64,000 bases of DNA from assembly GCA_963969495.1 (NCBI GenBank), contig OZ018328.1:3463886-3527885 (forward strand). The letters are read 5' to 3'. This document shows, one piece after another, positions 36,470 to 47,639 of this stretch. Source of the stretch: Ceratothoa steindachneri. Its lineage: Eukaryota > Arthropoda > Malacostraca > Isopoda > Cymothoidae. Position 1 is the stretch's first letter, and every line of letters begins with the position of its first letter. A model generated the notes under the pieces. That model had not been told where the DNA came from. It searched no databases and saw only the letters and a program-made list of their open reading frames with translations. A program made the translations under genes and the position numbers.

Positions 36470-36870
36470 AACCGTAGGGTAAGATGAACCAACCCTTGCG
36501 ATCACGTGATCACAGATTGCATCCTGCTCTAATGATGCACACCTAAAGCCAGTAGTAACCACATGTCTCTGATAGCAGTTAGACGTTCTTAACAAGTGTC
36601 TGTTAGGTTTTATGGCAAAAAACTGTTTCTTCCATAGAAAAGTAAAATATTGGAAGTTGAGAATATTGTCAATTATTCTGGTATGTATTAGTTTTACTTT
36701 TGTTGCAAATTGATGGTGATTAGTTTAGTATTTGACCATTCTTCTCTCCATGTTTTCGATTGTAACAGCTTACACTACCATGTTTACCACCAATTCATTT
36801 AAAATGGCCGCGGAGGGGTAAGATAAACCTTTAAGTTTTGGGTAAGATGAACAGATGGTTCATCTTACCC
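36470..36870. repeat. Subterminal GGTAAGATGAACC repeats and palindrome
   Basis: Copies of the motif occur at about 36479, 36818, 36841 and, inverted, at 36858. The last two form a palindrome with arms GGGTAAGATGAAC and GTTCATCTTACCC around a short centre (about 36839-36872). Similar motifs occur near the right end (39031-39075, 39235-39255). They may be transposase binding sites. Confidence 0.75.
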
Positions 36871-36926
36871 CCATCATGTGTGAATTATTATTTTAATAAT
36901 CCTCATTGTAATCTATTTAATTTCAG

Positions 36927-38739
36927 ATGCTACGAAAGTACATCAGAAAGACGGATCGGGCCTCTGTACCCCTCAATCTGATGAAATGGGCCTCCGCTGC
37001 ATTCAACGATGGCACGCCCCTAAGAGAAGTATCACGAAATTTTAACATCGACCGTGCCACATTGCGTGGCTTCATTGAAAAATCGAGGGATAAAACAGCT
37101 CAAGACATCCTAGATGTATATAGTAGACTGTCTCAAAGTAGGTGTGTTTCCACTGCAGATGGAGAATGAGCTGGCGCAGCATATTAAAGACTTAGCCGAT
37201 CAGTTTCACGGTTTGAGTGTGGCGAAATGTAGGGTACTCGCCCTATGAATTTGCAAAACGGAATGACACCCCAGCTCCAGAGATCTGGGACAAGGAACAA
37301 AAAGCTGGGAAATATTGGTTCTACTCATTCAGGGATAGACACAAACTGGCTATAACAGCTCCAGAATCAACGTCTCTAGCTCGGGCGATATGCTTCAACC
37401 ACCATACTGTCAACGAGTTCGATGATAATCTAGCAGCAGTGATGGATAAACACAAATTATCCGCTAATGTTATCTGGAATCTCTATGAGACAGGCTGGAC
37501 TACAGTACAAAATCCAGGAAGAGGCGTCACCGAGAGAGGCAAAAAACAAGCAGGATCGCTGACATCTGCAGAACGTGGCGAATTAGTAACACTGGATACT
37601 GTGTAAATGCTGTGGGGAATGTGATTCCTCCATTGTTCGTGTTTCCCAGGGTGCATTTTCGAGATCACTTTCTTAACGGTGCCCCGACTGGGGTTATTGG
37701 GAGAGCATCTCGTTCTGGTTGGATGAACGAAGAATTATTTTCTGACTGTATTCATTATTTCATACAGTACGTTCGTTGTACCAAAGATAAACCGATATTG
37801 GTAATTCTAGATAACGTAGAATCCGACATCACAATTAGAACTATCCACCTGGCTCATGAGAATGGAGTTGTTCTACTTACGTTGCCACCCCATACATCCC
37901 ACCGATTACAGCCTCTCGACAGAGCAGTGTATGACCCATTTAAGAAGGCATACAATGTAGCAATGGACACGTGGGTTCGATCTCACCCAGGCAAAACAGT
38001 TACTATATACGAGATTCCGGCTATCGTCGATGAAGCTCAGCACTACGCCATGTCACAGCGGAATACCGAGACAGGCTTTGTAGCCATCGGTATCTATCCC
38101 TACAATAAGGATTTTTTTACGGATGCCAATTTTGACGCTTCTGAGGTGACTGACCATCAACATCCTGAAATTGAAACGGGTACTTTTGCCGCTTGCGAAG
38201 AAATCGAACCACATGACACGAATGGTCACGGTTTTGAAGTCAAAAATAATGCTGCGGGTAAAAAAAAACAGCCCCAGGTACAAGTGCTGGTAGTACGAAT
38301 ACAATGCAAAATTCCCGCGCTAGTCTGATACACACCTCGCCGTCAGTGATATATCCCATCCCTAAAGCTCAACCAAGAAAGACTAAAGGAAGAAGAAAGA
38401 AAAGGGTCACAAAAATACTGACTGATACGCCAGTCCGAGATGAAGTTGGAAGGCGATTTCGTGGTAACGATCATTCATGGCATGAAGAGAACCACGCCAA
38501 GAAATATCGCAACAGTCGATGTAATCGATGGTGATGAAATCGAAGGAGTTTTCATGAAGAGAATCCCGGGACTCATTGAGAGCCAACAAACCTTCATAAT
38601 CGACCACAATGATGAAGCATCATTCGATAAAAAAGATATTGTGGTGACACTACCAGCACCAAAAAGGTGGTCTGGTTGTCTGCGAAAGTTGAACAAGTTT
38701 GTATTCCCATGTGACTTGGGAAGATTCAATCTCTCGTAG
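36927..38739 (+). pseudogene. Pogo/Tigger-like DDE transposase, frameshifted, first catalytic Asp lost
   Basis: N-terminal CENP-B/psq-type helix-turn-helix (MLRKYIRKTDRASVPLN, REVSRNFNIDRATLRGFI). The second DNA-binding region includes ELAQHIKDLADQFHG and WFYSFRDRHKLAI. The DDE_1 domain has NLYETGWTTVQNPGRG, where the family motif is DETG, so the first Asp is Tyr. It continues with VILDNVESD (second Asp present), LLTLPPHTSHRLQPLDRAVYDPFK (third Asp present) and ETGFVAIGIYPYNKD. Frameshifts fall near 37165, 37235, 37600 and 38330; a C-terminal piece continues at 38440-38739. Related to Tigger and jerky-type proteins. Inactive. Confidence 0.87.
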
Positions 38740-39264
38740 ACTTGTTGATGGGCATAAGTGCACTGTCAAGTAAAATCACTACATTTTGTTAAATTTTCAA
38801 AAGGATTTTCTATATTCTTCTAAGAGGATGTAATGTGTATTAATGATAAATAAATATTTGTAATATCCCCTGTTTTGAAGGAAAATCACTAAACATTTTG
38901 TTCAATTTTCAAATATTTTTTTTCATTTACTTATAGAAAGAGGATGTACCTATATGTATAATTATTGATAAATAATTTAAAATAAACACGTAATATCCGC
39001 TGTTTTGATATTATCTTGTTCATTTATTTCATGGTGTGGTTCAACTTACTTCCCTAAGTATGGGATATGTTGAACCATTTAACACTTTTTTAAAGCCCTT
39101 ATAAAGGTAAAAGATTAATCATGAGGATATCTATTTTTTATAGTTAAGGGTAAATGAAAGCTGCTCAAATGAATACCGACAAAGATAAAGTAAGGTTGCC
39201 AGGGAAGACCAGAGGTCGAGAAATATAAAAAGTGGATCATCTTACCCCACTTTCCCCTACTACC

Positions 39265-39441
39265 CTCCAAACTGTTGCTGTGAGTTTTTCTTACTAAGCT
39301 TTTTACCGTTTGCTCTATTTCCCTACACCCCTGTTTATCATTGTCAAGACCCGACCTTTTAGAACGTATAGACCAGTTGCCCTCCCCATTTTTATTACTA
39401 GGAGATTTTAACCCCCGTCACCCATACCGGGACGACATCAA
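39265..39441 (+). pseudogene. Jockey ORF2 endonuclease, middle piece
   Basis: Reads TLQTVAVSF directly after the pogo end, then DLLERIDQLPSPFLLLGDFNPRHPYRDDIN at 39353-39438, which contains the GDFN catalytic motif. It is cut by a LINE tail at about 39442; TRGIAFPSSPH resumes at 39695-39725. Confidence 0.75.
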
Positions 39442-39680
39442 CACAAGAACACAAGAAAAGAAGGAGACTGCAAAAGACCATTCATGGCCTACACTTGGCA
39501 GCTCCTGTTCCATTCAACACACAAAAGATTTCTTACCAGAGAAAAGTCATCAACATTGTCACCCTTAACAGGAGTTCGTCAGATCTAATCTACAATATAC
39601 ATAAAATGCATCCAGAGGATTATGTCCATTCATGCAACCGCAAAATATAATCTTCGCACTCCTTAGAAAAATATATACAT
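39442..39680 (-). mobile_element. LINE family 3 3'-end fragment
   Basis: About 240 bp matching the 3' UTR of the family-3 LINE at 39726-39965 with few differences, including the ACACAAGAACACAAGAAAAG terminal repeat. It is a heavily 5'-truncated insertion inside the Jockey endonuclease. Confidence 0.85.
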
Positions 39681-39700
39681 AAGATAAGATAAGATAAGAG
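39680..39700. repeat. (GATAA)n short tandem repeat
   Basis: About four copies of AAGAT/GATAA at the 5' edge of the truncated LINE fragment, next to the resumed Jockey frame. Confidence 0.85.
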
Positions 39701-39983
39701 GTATTGCCTTTCCATCGTCACCTCATAAGAACATAAGAACATAAGAAAAGAAGGAGACTGCAAAAGACCATTCATGGCCTACACTTGGCAGCTCCTGTTC
39801 CATTCAACACACAAAAGATTTCTTACCAGAGAAAAGTCATCAACATTGTCACCCTTTACAGGAGTTTGTCAGATCTAATCTACAATATACATAAAATGCA
39901 TCCAGAGGATTATGTCCATTCATGCAACCGCAAAATAATCTCCCCACTCCTTAGAAAAATATATACATATGTACATAAAAAAA

Positions 39984-42900
39984 TCAGTCCCATCTAGCAG
40001 CTTCATCCATATATTTATCTAATCTATTCTTAAAACTACCCAGAGAGGAGGCTTCTATCACATGTCTAGTGAGCCTATTCCATTCATCTACCACACGATT
40101 TGTAAACCAATTCCTCCCAATCTCCTTCCTAAACCTATACTTATCAAGCTTAAACCCATTGCTACATGTCCTGTCATGTTCACTAAGTATAAGAACCTTA
40201 CCCAGATCCCCTTTATTATATCCTTTTACCCATTTGAAGACTTCAATCAATTCCCCTCTGACTCTTCTCCTTTCCAATGTATGTAGATTTAGTTTTCTGA
40301 GCCTTTCACCATAAGGTAAGTTCCTTAGCCCACCAATCATCTTTTTCATCCTTCTCTGCACAGACTCAAGCAAATCAATATCCTTCCTATAATATGGTGA
40401 CCAAAATTGTACTGCATAGTCTAGATGAGGCCTAACTAGCGCCAGATACAGTTTTAGAATGACTTCAGCACTCTTATTTCTTACACTCCTCCTAATGAAT
40501 CCCAATATCCTATTAGCTTTATTCTTAGCATTTAGGCATTGCTTTCTAGGACGAAGGTCTGAACTTACCAAAATACCCAAGTCCCTCTCACAATCGGTCC
40601 TCCCTAAATTTCTCCCATTTAATTTATAACTATTCAGTGGATTATTTCTACCTATACTAAGTACACTACATTTGTCTATGTTAAACTTCATTTGCCATTT
40701 CTCAGCCCAATTGGACAGAATGGTCAATTCCTCCTGCATTACAACAGCATCAGAATCAGCCCTAATGGTCCTACCTAGCTTAGTATCATCAGCAAATTTA
40801 CTTAGGTCACTACTTATACCTATGTCAAGATCATTAATATAAATTAAGAATAGCAAGGGACCCAAAACAGATCCTTGCGGAACTCCACTGCTAACACACC
40901 CCCACTCAGATTTAACTCCATCTATACTAACTCTTTGCTGTCTGTCACCAAGCCATGACTGAATCCACCTAAATATACTGCCATCGATCCCGTGTGCTTT
41001 AACTTTGTTCAGAAGCCGTAAGTGTGGCACTCGATCAAAAGCCTTACTAAAGTCCAAGTATAAAATATCATAGTTTTCATCATTATCTGCTGCTTCATAC
41101 ACCTTACTATAAAAAGACAGCAAATTAGTGAGACAGGATTTACCCTTACTAAAACCATGCTGTGATTCTTTTATCAACTTATGCTTATCCAAGTGATCTC
41201 TGATATTCCTTGCTATAATAGATTCCATTATTTTCCCTACCACTGATGTCAAACTTACTGGTCTGTAATTAGACATATTTGTTTTATCCCCTTTCTTAAA
41301 TATAGGTATCACATTGGCTTTCTTCCATGCCACTGGCACAATGCCACTGGCACAATGCCACTCTCCAATGATTTTCTAAAGATGCATGCTAGGGGCTCAC
41401 TTAACACATCCTTACATTCTTTCAAAATTCTAGGAAAGACCTCATCAGGACCAGGTGCTTTACTACTTTTGATTTTATCAATTTCCTTTGTCACTATCTC
41501 CTTTGTGATCAAGATATCCTTTAATTTCTCTTCATCATTACCCCGAAATATCATTGACACCTCAGGTATATTTGGATTATCCTCCTGTGTAAATACTGAG
41601 AGAAAAAAGTCATTTAGCATTCCAGCCATTGAGTCCCTATCACTCACTAATTCTCCATTGGAATCTATAAGTGGGCCTATTTTATCTCTAACCTTAGTTT
41701 TGTATAATTGATAAAAACTTTTAGGATCTTCCTTTGCCCTATTTGCCACTTTAATTTCATAATTTCTCCTTGCTACTCTAACTAACTTTTTAACATCTCT
41801 TGCTAGTTCATTATATCTCTGCCTTAAGTGATCCTCTCCATTTTTTATTTTCCTATAAATGCCCTTTTTAATGCCAATATAATGCTTAATTTTATCTGTC
41901 ATCCATTTTGGGTCATTATTTTTAGTCCTAATCTCCTTATAAGGAATGTTAATCATCTGACCTGTAATTAATTGCTCAATTATTCTTTCATACTCCTCTT
42001 CAATTGTAATCTCTTCCTCCTGGTGATTATTGTCTCCACTAACTGATATCATTGAATCTATTCCTGAATTGATTTCATTGCCTGGTTTCTGTACAACTGC
42101 CTCCAGGTAAGTCCTTAGCCCATTATAATTTGCTCTTCTAAAGTCAGGAATTTTAACATTGTTCATGCTACTATCAATACCATTCCATTTCATCTTGAAT
42201 CTAATTTCACAATGGTCACTATTACCCAAATTTCCTCCAATCTCAGTATCCTTAATAACTTCTTCCCTATTTGTAAACCAATTCCTCCCAATCTCCTTCC
42301 TAAACCTATACTTATCAAGCTTAAACCCATTGCTACATGTCCTGTCATGTTCACTAAGTATAAGAACCTTACCCAGATCCCCTTTATTATATCCTTTTAC
42401 CCATTTGAAGACTTCAATCAATTCCCCTCTGACTCTTCTCCTTTCCAATGTATGTAGATTTAGTTTTCTGAGCCTTTCACCATAAGGTAAGTTCCTTAGC
42501 CCACCAATCATCTTTTTCATCCTTCTCTGCACAGACTCAAGCAAATCAATATCCTTCCTATAATATGGTGACCAAAATTGTACTGCATAGTCTAGATGAG
42601 GCCTAACTAGCGCCAGATACAGTTTTAGAATGACTTCAGCACTCTTATTTCTTACACTCCTCCTAATGAATCCCAATATCCTATTAGCTTTATTCTTAGC
42701 ATTTAGGCATTGCTTTCTAGGACGAAGGTCTGAACTTACCAAAATACCCAAGTCCCTCTCACAATCGGTCCTCCCTAAATTTCTCCCATTTAATTTATAA
42801 CTATTCAGTGGATTATTTCTACCTATACTAAGTACACTACATTTGTCTATGTTAAACTTCATTTGCCATTTCTCAGCCCAATTGGACAGAATGGTCAATT

Positions 42901-45075
42901 CCTCCTGCATTACAACAGCATCAGAATCAGCCCTAATGGTCCTACCTAGCTTAGTATCATCAGCAAATTTACTTAGGTCACTACTTATACCTATGTCAAG
43001 ATCATTAATATAAATTAAGAATAGCAAGGGACCCAAAACAGATCCTTGCGGAACTCCACTGCTAACACACCCCCACTCAGATTTAACTCCATCTATACTA
43101 ACTCTTTGCTGTCTGTCACCAAGCCATGACTGAATCCACCTAAATATACTGCCATCGATCCCGTGTGCTTTAACTTTGTTCAGAAGCCGTAAGTGTGGCA
43201 CTCGATCAAAAGCCTTACTAAAGTCCAAGTATAAAATATCATAGTTTTCATCATTATCTGCTGCTTCATACACCTTACTATAAAAAGACAGCAAATTAGT
43301 GAGACAGGATTTACCCTTACTAAAACCATGCTGTGATTCTTTTATCAACTTATGCTTATCCAAGTGATCTCTGATATTCCTTGCTATAATAGATTCCATT
43401 ATTTTCCCTACCACTGATGTCAAACTTACTGGTCTGTAATTAGACATATTTGTTTTATCCCCTTTCTTAAATATAGGTATCACATTGGCTTTCTTCCATG
43501 CCACTGGCACAATGCCACTGGCACAATGCCACTCTCCAATGATTTTCTAAAGATGCATGCTAGGGGCTCACTTAACACATCCTTACATTCTTTCAAAATT
43601 CTAGGAAAGACCTCATCAGGACCAGGTGCTTTACTACTTTTGATTTTATCAATTTCCTTTGTCACTATCTCCTTTGTGATCAAGATATCCTTTAATTTCT
43701 CTTCATCATTACCCCGAAATATCATTGACACCTCAGGTATATTTGGATTATCCTCCTGTGTAAATACTGAGAGAAAAAAGTCATTTAGCATTCCAGCCAT
43801 TGAGTCCCTATCACTCACTAATTCTCCATTGGAATCTATAAGTGGGCCTATTTTATCTCTAACCTTAGTTTTGTATAATTGATAAAAACTTTTAGGATCT
43901 TCCTTTGCCCTATTTGCCACTTTAATTTCATAATTTCTCCTTGCTACTCTAACTAACTTTTTAACATCTCTTGCTAGTTCATTATATCTCTGCCTTAAGT
44001 GATCCTCTCCATTTTTTATTTTCCTATAAATGCCCTTTTTAATGCCAATATAATGCTTAATTTTATCTGTCATCCATTTTGGGTCATTATTTTTAGTCCT
44101 AATCTCCTTATAAGGAATGTTAATCATCTGACCTGTAATTAATTGCTCAATTATTCTTTCATACTCCTCTTCAATTGTAATCTCTTCCTCCTGGTGATTA
44201 TTGTCTCCACTAACTGATATCATTGAATCTATTCCTGAATTGATTTCATTGCCTGGTTTCTGTACAACTGCCTCCAGGTAAGTCCTTAGCCCATTATAAT
44301 TTGCTCTTCTAAAGTCAGGAATTTTAACATTGTTCATGCTACTATCAATACCATTCCATTTCATCTTGAATCTAATTTCACAATGGTCACTATTACCCAA
44401 ATTTCCTCCAATCTCAGTATCCTTAATAACTTCTTCCCTATTTGTCAGAACTAAATCCAGTATATTATTACCTCTAGTGGGTTCGTTAATAATCTGCCTC
44501 AGAAAATTATCTTGGACAACATTAAAAAATTCCTCAGCCTCCTGATCACCCACAAGAGCTTCCCAGTCTATATTTCTGTAATTAAAATCGCCCATTTTAC
44601 ACACATGCTTACTTCTACATGCCCGTTCAATCTCCTGCCACAGAAGATTTGAAGCTTCCTTACTAAGATTTGGTGGTCTGTATAATAATCCTATGACAAG
44701 CTTGTTTTTACCTTCCTTTACATTTAGCCATAATGACTCTGTGTTATCATCTAATTTAATTGTACTGTTTACACAACACTGGAGATTATCTTTAATATAA
44801 ATAATAACCCCTCCTCCTCTCTTCCTATTCCTATCTGTATGGAACATGTTAAAGCCCTCAATCTCAACCTCAGGTTTAAAGTGATTTCCTGCCAAATCAA
44901 GCCATGACTCTGTTATCGCAATTATATCAAAATTCTCTTCACTCGCTAACGCTCTTAAGAGATCTATCTTATTCCTTATACTCCGACCATTTGTGTAGTA
45001 TATTTTAAAGTTTTTTTTATTATTCCCATCTTCATTGCATCGTACTTTTCTATTCCTAGTTATCTGCTCATTCAC
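39984..45075 (-). pseudogene. LINE family 3 ORF2 with duplicated RT/endonuclease segment
   Basis: 45075-43480: endonuclease (YYTNGRSIRNKIDLL, AITESWLDL, RGGGVIIYIKDN, YRPPNLS, MGDFNYRNIDW, LDLVLTNREE, LGNSDHCEIRF), linker, SSKAPGPDEVFP, then a 14-bp duplication that shifts the frame at VPVA. 43510-41309: RT (NMSNYRPVSLTS, ESQHGFSKGKSC, YLDFSKAFDRVPH, SGVPQGSVLGP, SKFADDTKLGR, RPHLDYAVQFWSPYYRKDID) running through GRNWFTNR straight into EEVIKDTEIGGN of a second endonuclease C-terminus, linker and the same frameshift. 41339-39984: a second RT ending in the normal tail (NRVVDEWNRLTRH, YMDEAARWD). All motifs are sound, but the order is scrambled. Confidence 0.9.
40098..44445. repeat. 2,171-bp tandem duplication
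   Basis: 40098-42268 and 42269-44439 are tandem copies with a constant 2,171-bp offset and no difference that I noticed in the parts I compared. The breakpoints share ATTTGT (at 40098, 42269 and 44440). It lies wholly inside the family-3 LINE. Confidence 0.93.
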
Positions 45076-45200
45076 TTGTGCATTAGTCCCCCTATAACTT
45101 ATCAGTATGCCCTCTTCCTTAGCTATTCCTCTATCTCTGCATCCCTTCCATTTCCTACACCTGCCCTCTATTCCTGTTATTCCCTTACCTCTAACAGCTT

Positions 45201-46220
45201 CTAGTTTCCCACCCGTAAGGACCTAATCACACTATCCAGCTCCCCCCATAGAACCTCAACACCTGCCCGACTAAGATGGACCCCATCCATCGCATACAAC
45301 CTCCTATTCCCGTAAAACCCTCCCCAGACATCTACAAACACCAATCCTAACTCCTCACACAGTCCTTTCACAAATTCATTCAAACCAATTGCACGCGACA
45401 ACCATTCTACCCCCACATCCAATCTCGGAAGCACACCAGAAACAACACCTTTTACCCTGCTTTTACTCATCCTTTCAACTAACCTTTTATACTGCTCACG
45501 TAACTCACATGTACCCACCTTCTTTACATCATTCACTCCCACATGCGTAATCACAACTGCATCCCTCTCACACCCAGAAACCAGCCTATCATACCTCTCA
45601 CAAACATCACTTACACCAGCACCCGGCAGACAAACTCTCATTCCCTTCCACTTGCTATCACTCAACTTCCTATCTAAATACCTAATCTGAGAGTCACCCA
45701 TCACTAGCACCTCAGTCATTCTCCTATTCTGTCTTGGCCTAACATTACCCTCCCTCCTGCTCTCAGTCACACTACCACCCATCCTGCTTTCATCCACAAT
45801 CACACCAGGCAAATCACTTTCACACTCTTCCTCTCTCAGGACATTGAATCTGTTAGTCAACCTAACAGGTTCTATGTCCCTCTCATTCACACACCTAACC
45901 TGTCCTAACTTATCTATCCTATCCATTTTCACCCACCATTCATCATCACTCACAACTTCCACAGTGTTCCTAGTCGTAGCCCTATCTTCCACCCTCTTAG
46001 CACTAATCTCACCCTTCAATCGCACACTTGCATCTCTTCTCACCTCAAACACCAAATCATTCAACCTCTTACATTCCCCACTCAACCTCCTAACCTCCCC
46101 TTCCAGAAAACACACACGGCATTCAGTTACATTCACTCTCCTTTCAACTCCACATGCATCACACACCACATACACACTACTTTCAAACGGCATGCTCTCA
46201 CCATCTATACAAACAGCCAT
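45201..46220 (-). CDS. LINE family 3 ORF1: zinc-ribbon-like and SGNH-hydrolase protein
   Basis: Intact 339-codon frame, MAVCIDGESMPFESS. Residues 18-40 carry two Cys pairs (CDACG ... CRVC), then a predicted coiled coil (LEGEVRRLSGECKRLNDLV) and a polar linker. The SGNH-hydrolase domain spans about 165-335: block I GDS (VLVMGDSQIRYL), block III GVND (ITHVGVNDVKK) and block V DGVH (AMDGVHLSRAGVEVL), all catalytic positions present. It ends 126 bp before the ORF2 Met. Same architecture as the family 1 and 2 ORF1 proteins, but low sequence similarity. It probably acts in the LINE RNP; the role of the esterase is not established. Confidence 0.85.
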   Translation of the reverse strand: MAVCIDGESMPFESSVYVVCDACGVERRVNVTECRVCFLEGEVRRLSGECKRLNDLVFEVRRDASVRLKGEISAKRVEDRATTRNTVEVVSDDEWWVKMDRIDKLGQVRCVNERDIEPVRLTNRFNVLREEECESDLPGVIVDESRMGGSVTESRREGNVRPRQNRRMTEVLVMGDSQIRYLDRKLSDSKWKGMRVCLPGAGVSDVCERYDRLVSGCERDAVVITHVGVNDVKKVGTCELREQYKRLVERMSKSRVKGVVSGVLPRLDVGVEWLSRAIGLNEFVKGLCEELGLVFVDVWGGFYGNRRLYAMDGVHLSRAGVEVLWGELDSVIRSLRVGN

Positions 46221-46459
46221 ACTCTCAGAAATTTACTAAGGAAAAAGTTAACACTCACCCCCAAAAATTCTTGCTCAGGATTGCTGCCAGTTATTTTCCC
46301 CAAAAGTATTAATCACTAATGTATTTATTACACAGTGATTCATGTATTAAATAAATACAAGAAAAACTATACACCCAAATCAGTATTATATCCCAATCTT
46401 ACAATGAGAATCAAGAGCTTCCTGCAAGACAACCTTCCAGAACAAAGCCAGACAGCCAA

Positions 46460-47635
46460 CTCGGAATGCCAAAGGCAGTGTTTTAATCTCTTTTATTATC
46501 CGACATCTTTTTACCTCTTATCATGACCAGACGGACTCTTTTAGCTGTGTTGACCTGTCTGTTTGTTCCCCCAGATACTTCACAGAATTTCGATGGTCAA
46601 TTCTTGACGACCTCCATGGGAGTGACCATAGGTGGGCGTTATCGCGATAACGATATTGGGTTATCGGTTATCCGATATTTTTGGTTGCGCGCGTTATCGA
46701 TTCATCGTCATCGCCGATACTTTTAGTTCGAAACTAGTGATAATCGATAATTCAGTTTTTGTTCCAATTTAGCACAGAGACGAGCCGCGTGTGCCTTAGA
46801 GGGAGAAATAGGTAGGTCCGAGCTGGGAGGAGGATCCTCAAAACCTATGAGGAGATGAAGGAGAGCCACACCAGGAAAGAAGCTAAGAAACAATATTCAA
46901 ATATTCTTACTATTGTATTATAAAATAACTATATATAGTCAATAATCAATATTGTATTATAATTTTTGATTTATCGGTTATCACTTTATCGGACGATAAA
47001 TTTATCACGTTATTGATGATCGGTTATCGCCAATAAGGTTATCATTATCGAGATACATTTTTTTCGTTATCACGCCCACATATGGGAGTGACCACTTCCC
47101 TATTGTCTTGTCGGCTCTCCAAGATAGCCCTCATACAACCATACCCCTAAAGTGGAACTTAGGTCATGCAGATTGGTAAGGTTTCCAAGAGGCATCCTTC
47201 ACAAGTGCATCCTTGGGAACCTTCAATGGAGTGAACGCGGCAGTAGCATACTTTACATCGACTATCTACAATTCAGCAACACAGACCATTCCACGGAGGC
47301 GATCCGCCATGGGTCGCTCAACCGTGCCCTGGTGGACCTCGGCATGTGCAATAGCTATCAAAAACTACATGATAGCCATGTCCAATTTTGAAAGAACCCA
47401 ACTGTGTGCAACGTTGATCAAAACCGAGCTCGTGCGCTTTGCCAAAGAACCCTTCGTCAAGCTCGCCAAAATTCATGGCGCTGTTACGTTTCATAAATTT
47501 CCTCTATGACACTTACCACTAAGATCTGGAAGAGGATTAATAAGATCAGGGGCTGTTATGCTGATCATCATAACGCCACTGTGGATATCTTTTTCTTTTC
47601 TGTGACCCATATTCTATTTGGGGAGTAGATCTAGG
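46460..47635 (+). pseudogene. Jockey ORF2, endonuclease C-terminus and linker, split by a MITE
   Basis: Reads FSCVDLSVCSPRYFTEF, RWSILDDLHG, then after the 458-bp MITE SDHFPIVLSALQDSP (SDH is the terminal catalytic motif of APE endonucleases), TTIPLKWNLGHADW, AVAYFTSTIYNSATQTIPR and VPWWTSACAIAIKNYM, IWKRINKIRG. It lies upstream of where RT should begin, but Jockey homology stops near 47635. Frames are broken in several places. Confidence 0.78.
46627..47084. mobile_element. hAT-type MITE, 458 bp, 8-bp target duplication
   Basis: Flanked by GGAGTGAC at 46619-46626 and 47085-47092. Removing the insert and one copy restores the Jockey frame DDLHGSDHFPIV. Ends are inverted repeats: CATAGGTGGGCGTTAT at left and, reverse-complemented, CATATGTGGGCGTGAT at right. 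An 8-bp duplication and CA..TG ends fit the hAT superfamily. The interior has many TTATCG/CGATAA motifs in both orientations and no transposase ORF. Confidence 0.9.
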
Positions 47636-47639
47636 ATGA

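Larger units (their letters stand above)
36453..39264 (+). mobile_element. Pogo/Tigger-type DNA transposon
   Basis: About 2.8 kb with imperfect terminal inverted repeats: left CGGGAAAAGTGGGGCAAG at 36459, right (reverse complement) GGGGAAAGTGGGGTAAG ending near 39260. TA on each side fits Tc1/mariner-superfamily target use. The Jockey frame resumes (TLQTVAVSF) immediately after the right end. Several GGTAAGATGAACC-type motifs lie just inside both ends. The encoded transposase is broken. Confidence 0.82.
39726..46460 (-). mobile_element. CR1/L2-type LINE, family 3, complete but internally duplicated
   Basis: Minus strand: 5' UTR (up to about 46460, limit inferred), ORF1 46220-45201, ORF2 45075-39984, 3' UTR to about 39726. 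The 3' terminus is three copies of the octamer TTCTTATG (plus strand CATAAGAA at 39724-39747). Without the 2,171-bp duplication the element would be about 4.5 kb. It interrupts the Jockey element. Another copy is at 62574 to the window end; tails are at 7893 and 39442. Confidence 0.85.
34026..47635 (+). mobile_element. One Jockey-type LINE broken by nested insertions (composite)
   Basis: Jockey pieces on the plus strand occur in correct, non-overlapping order: ORF1 34026-34780, endonuclease start 35234-35510, endonuclease middle 39265-39441 and 39700-39725, endonuclease end 46460-46626 and 47085 onward, running into the RT linker by 47635. The gaps hold an AT-rich block, a pogo transposon, a LINE 3' fragment, a family-3 LINE and a hAT MITE. 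The pieces each pick up where the previous one stops (for example GDFNPRHPYRDDINTRG then AFPSSPH, then QPTR.. and FSCVDLSVCSP), so I infer a single original copy. The joins at the hAT and LINE-fragment sites are clear; the others are inferred. Confidence 0.65.
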
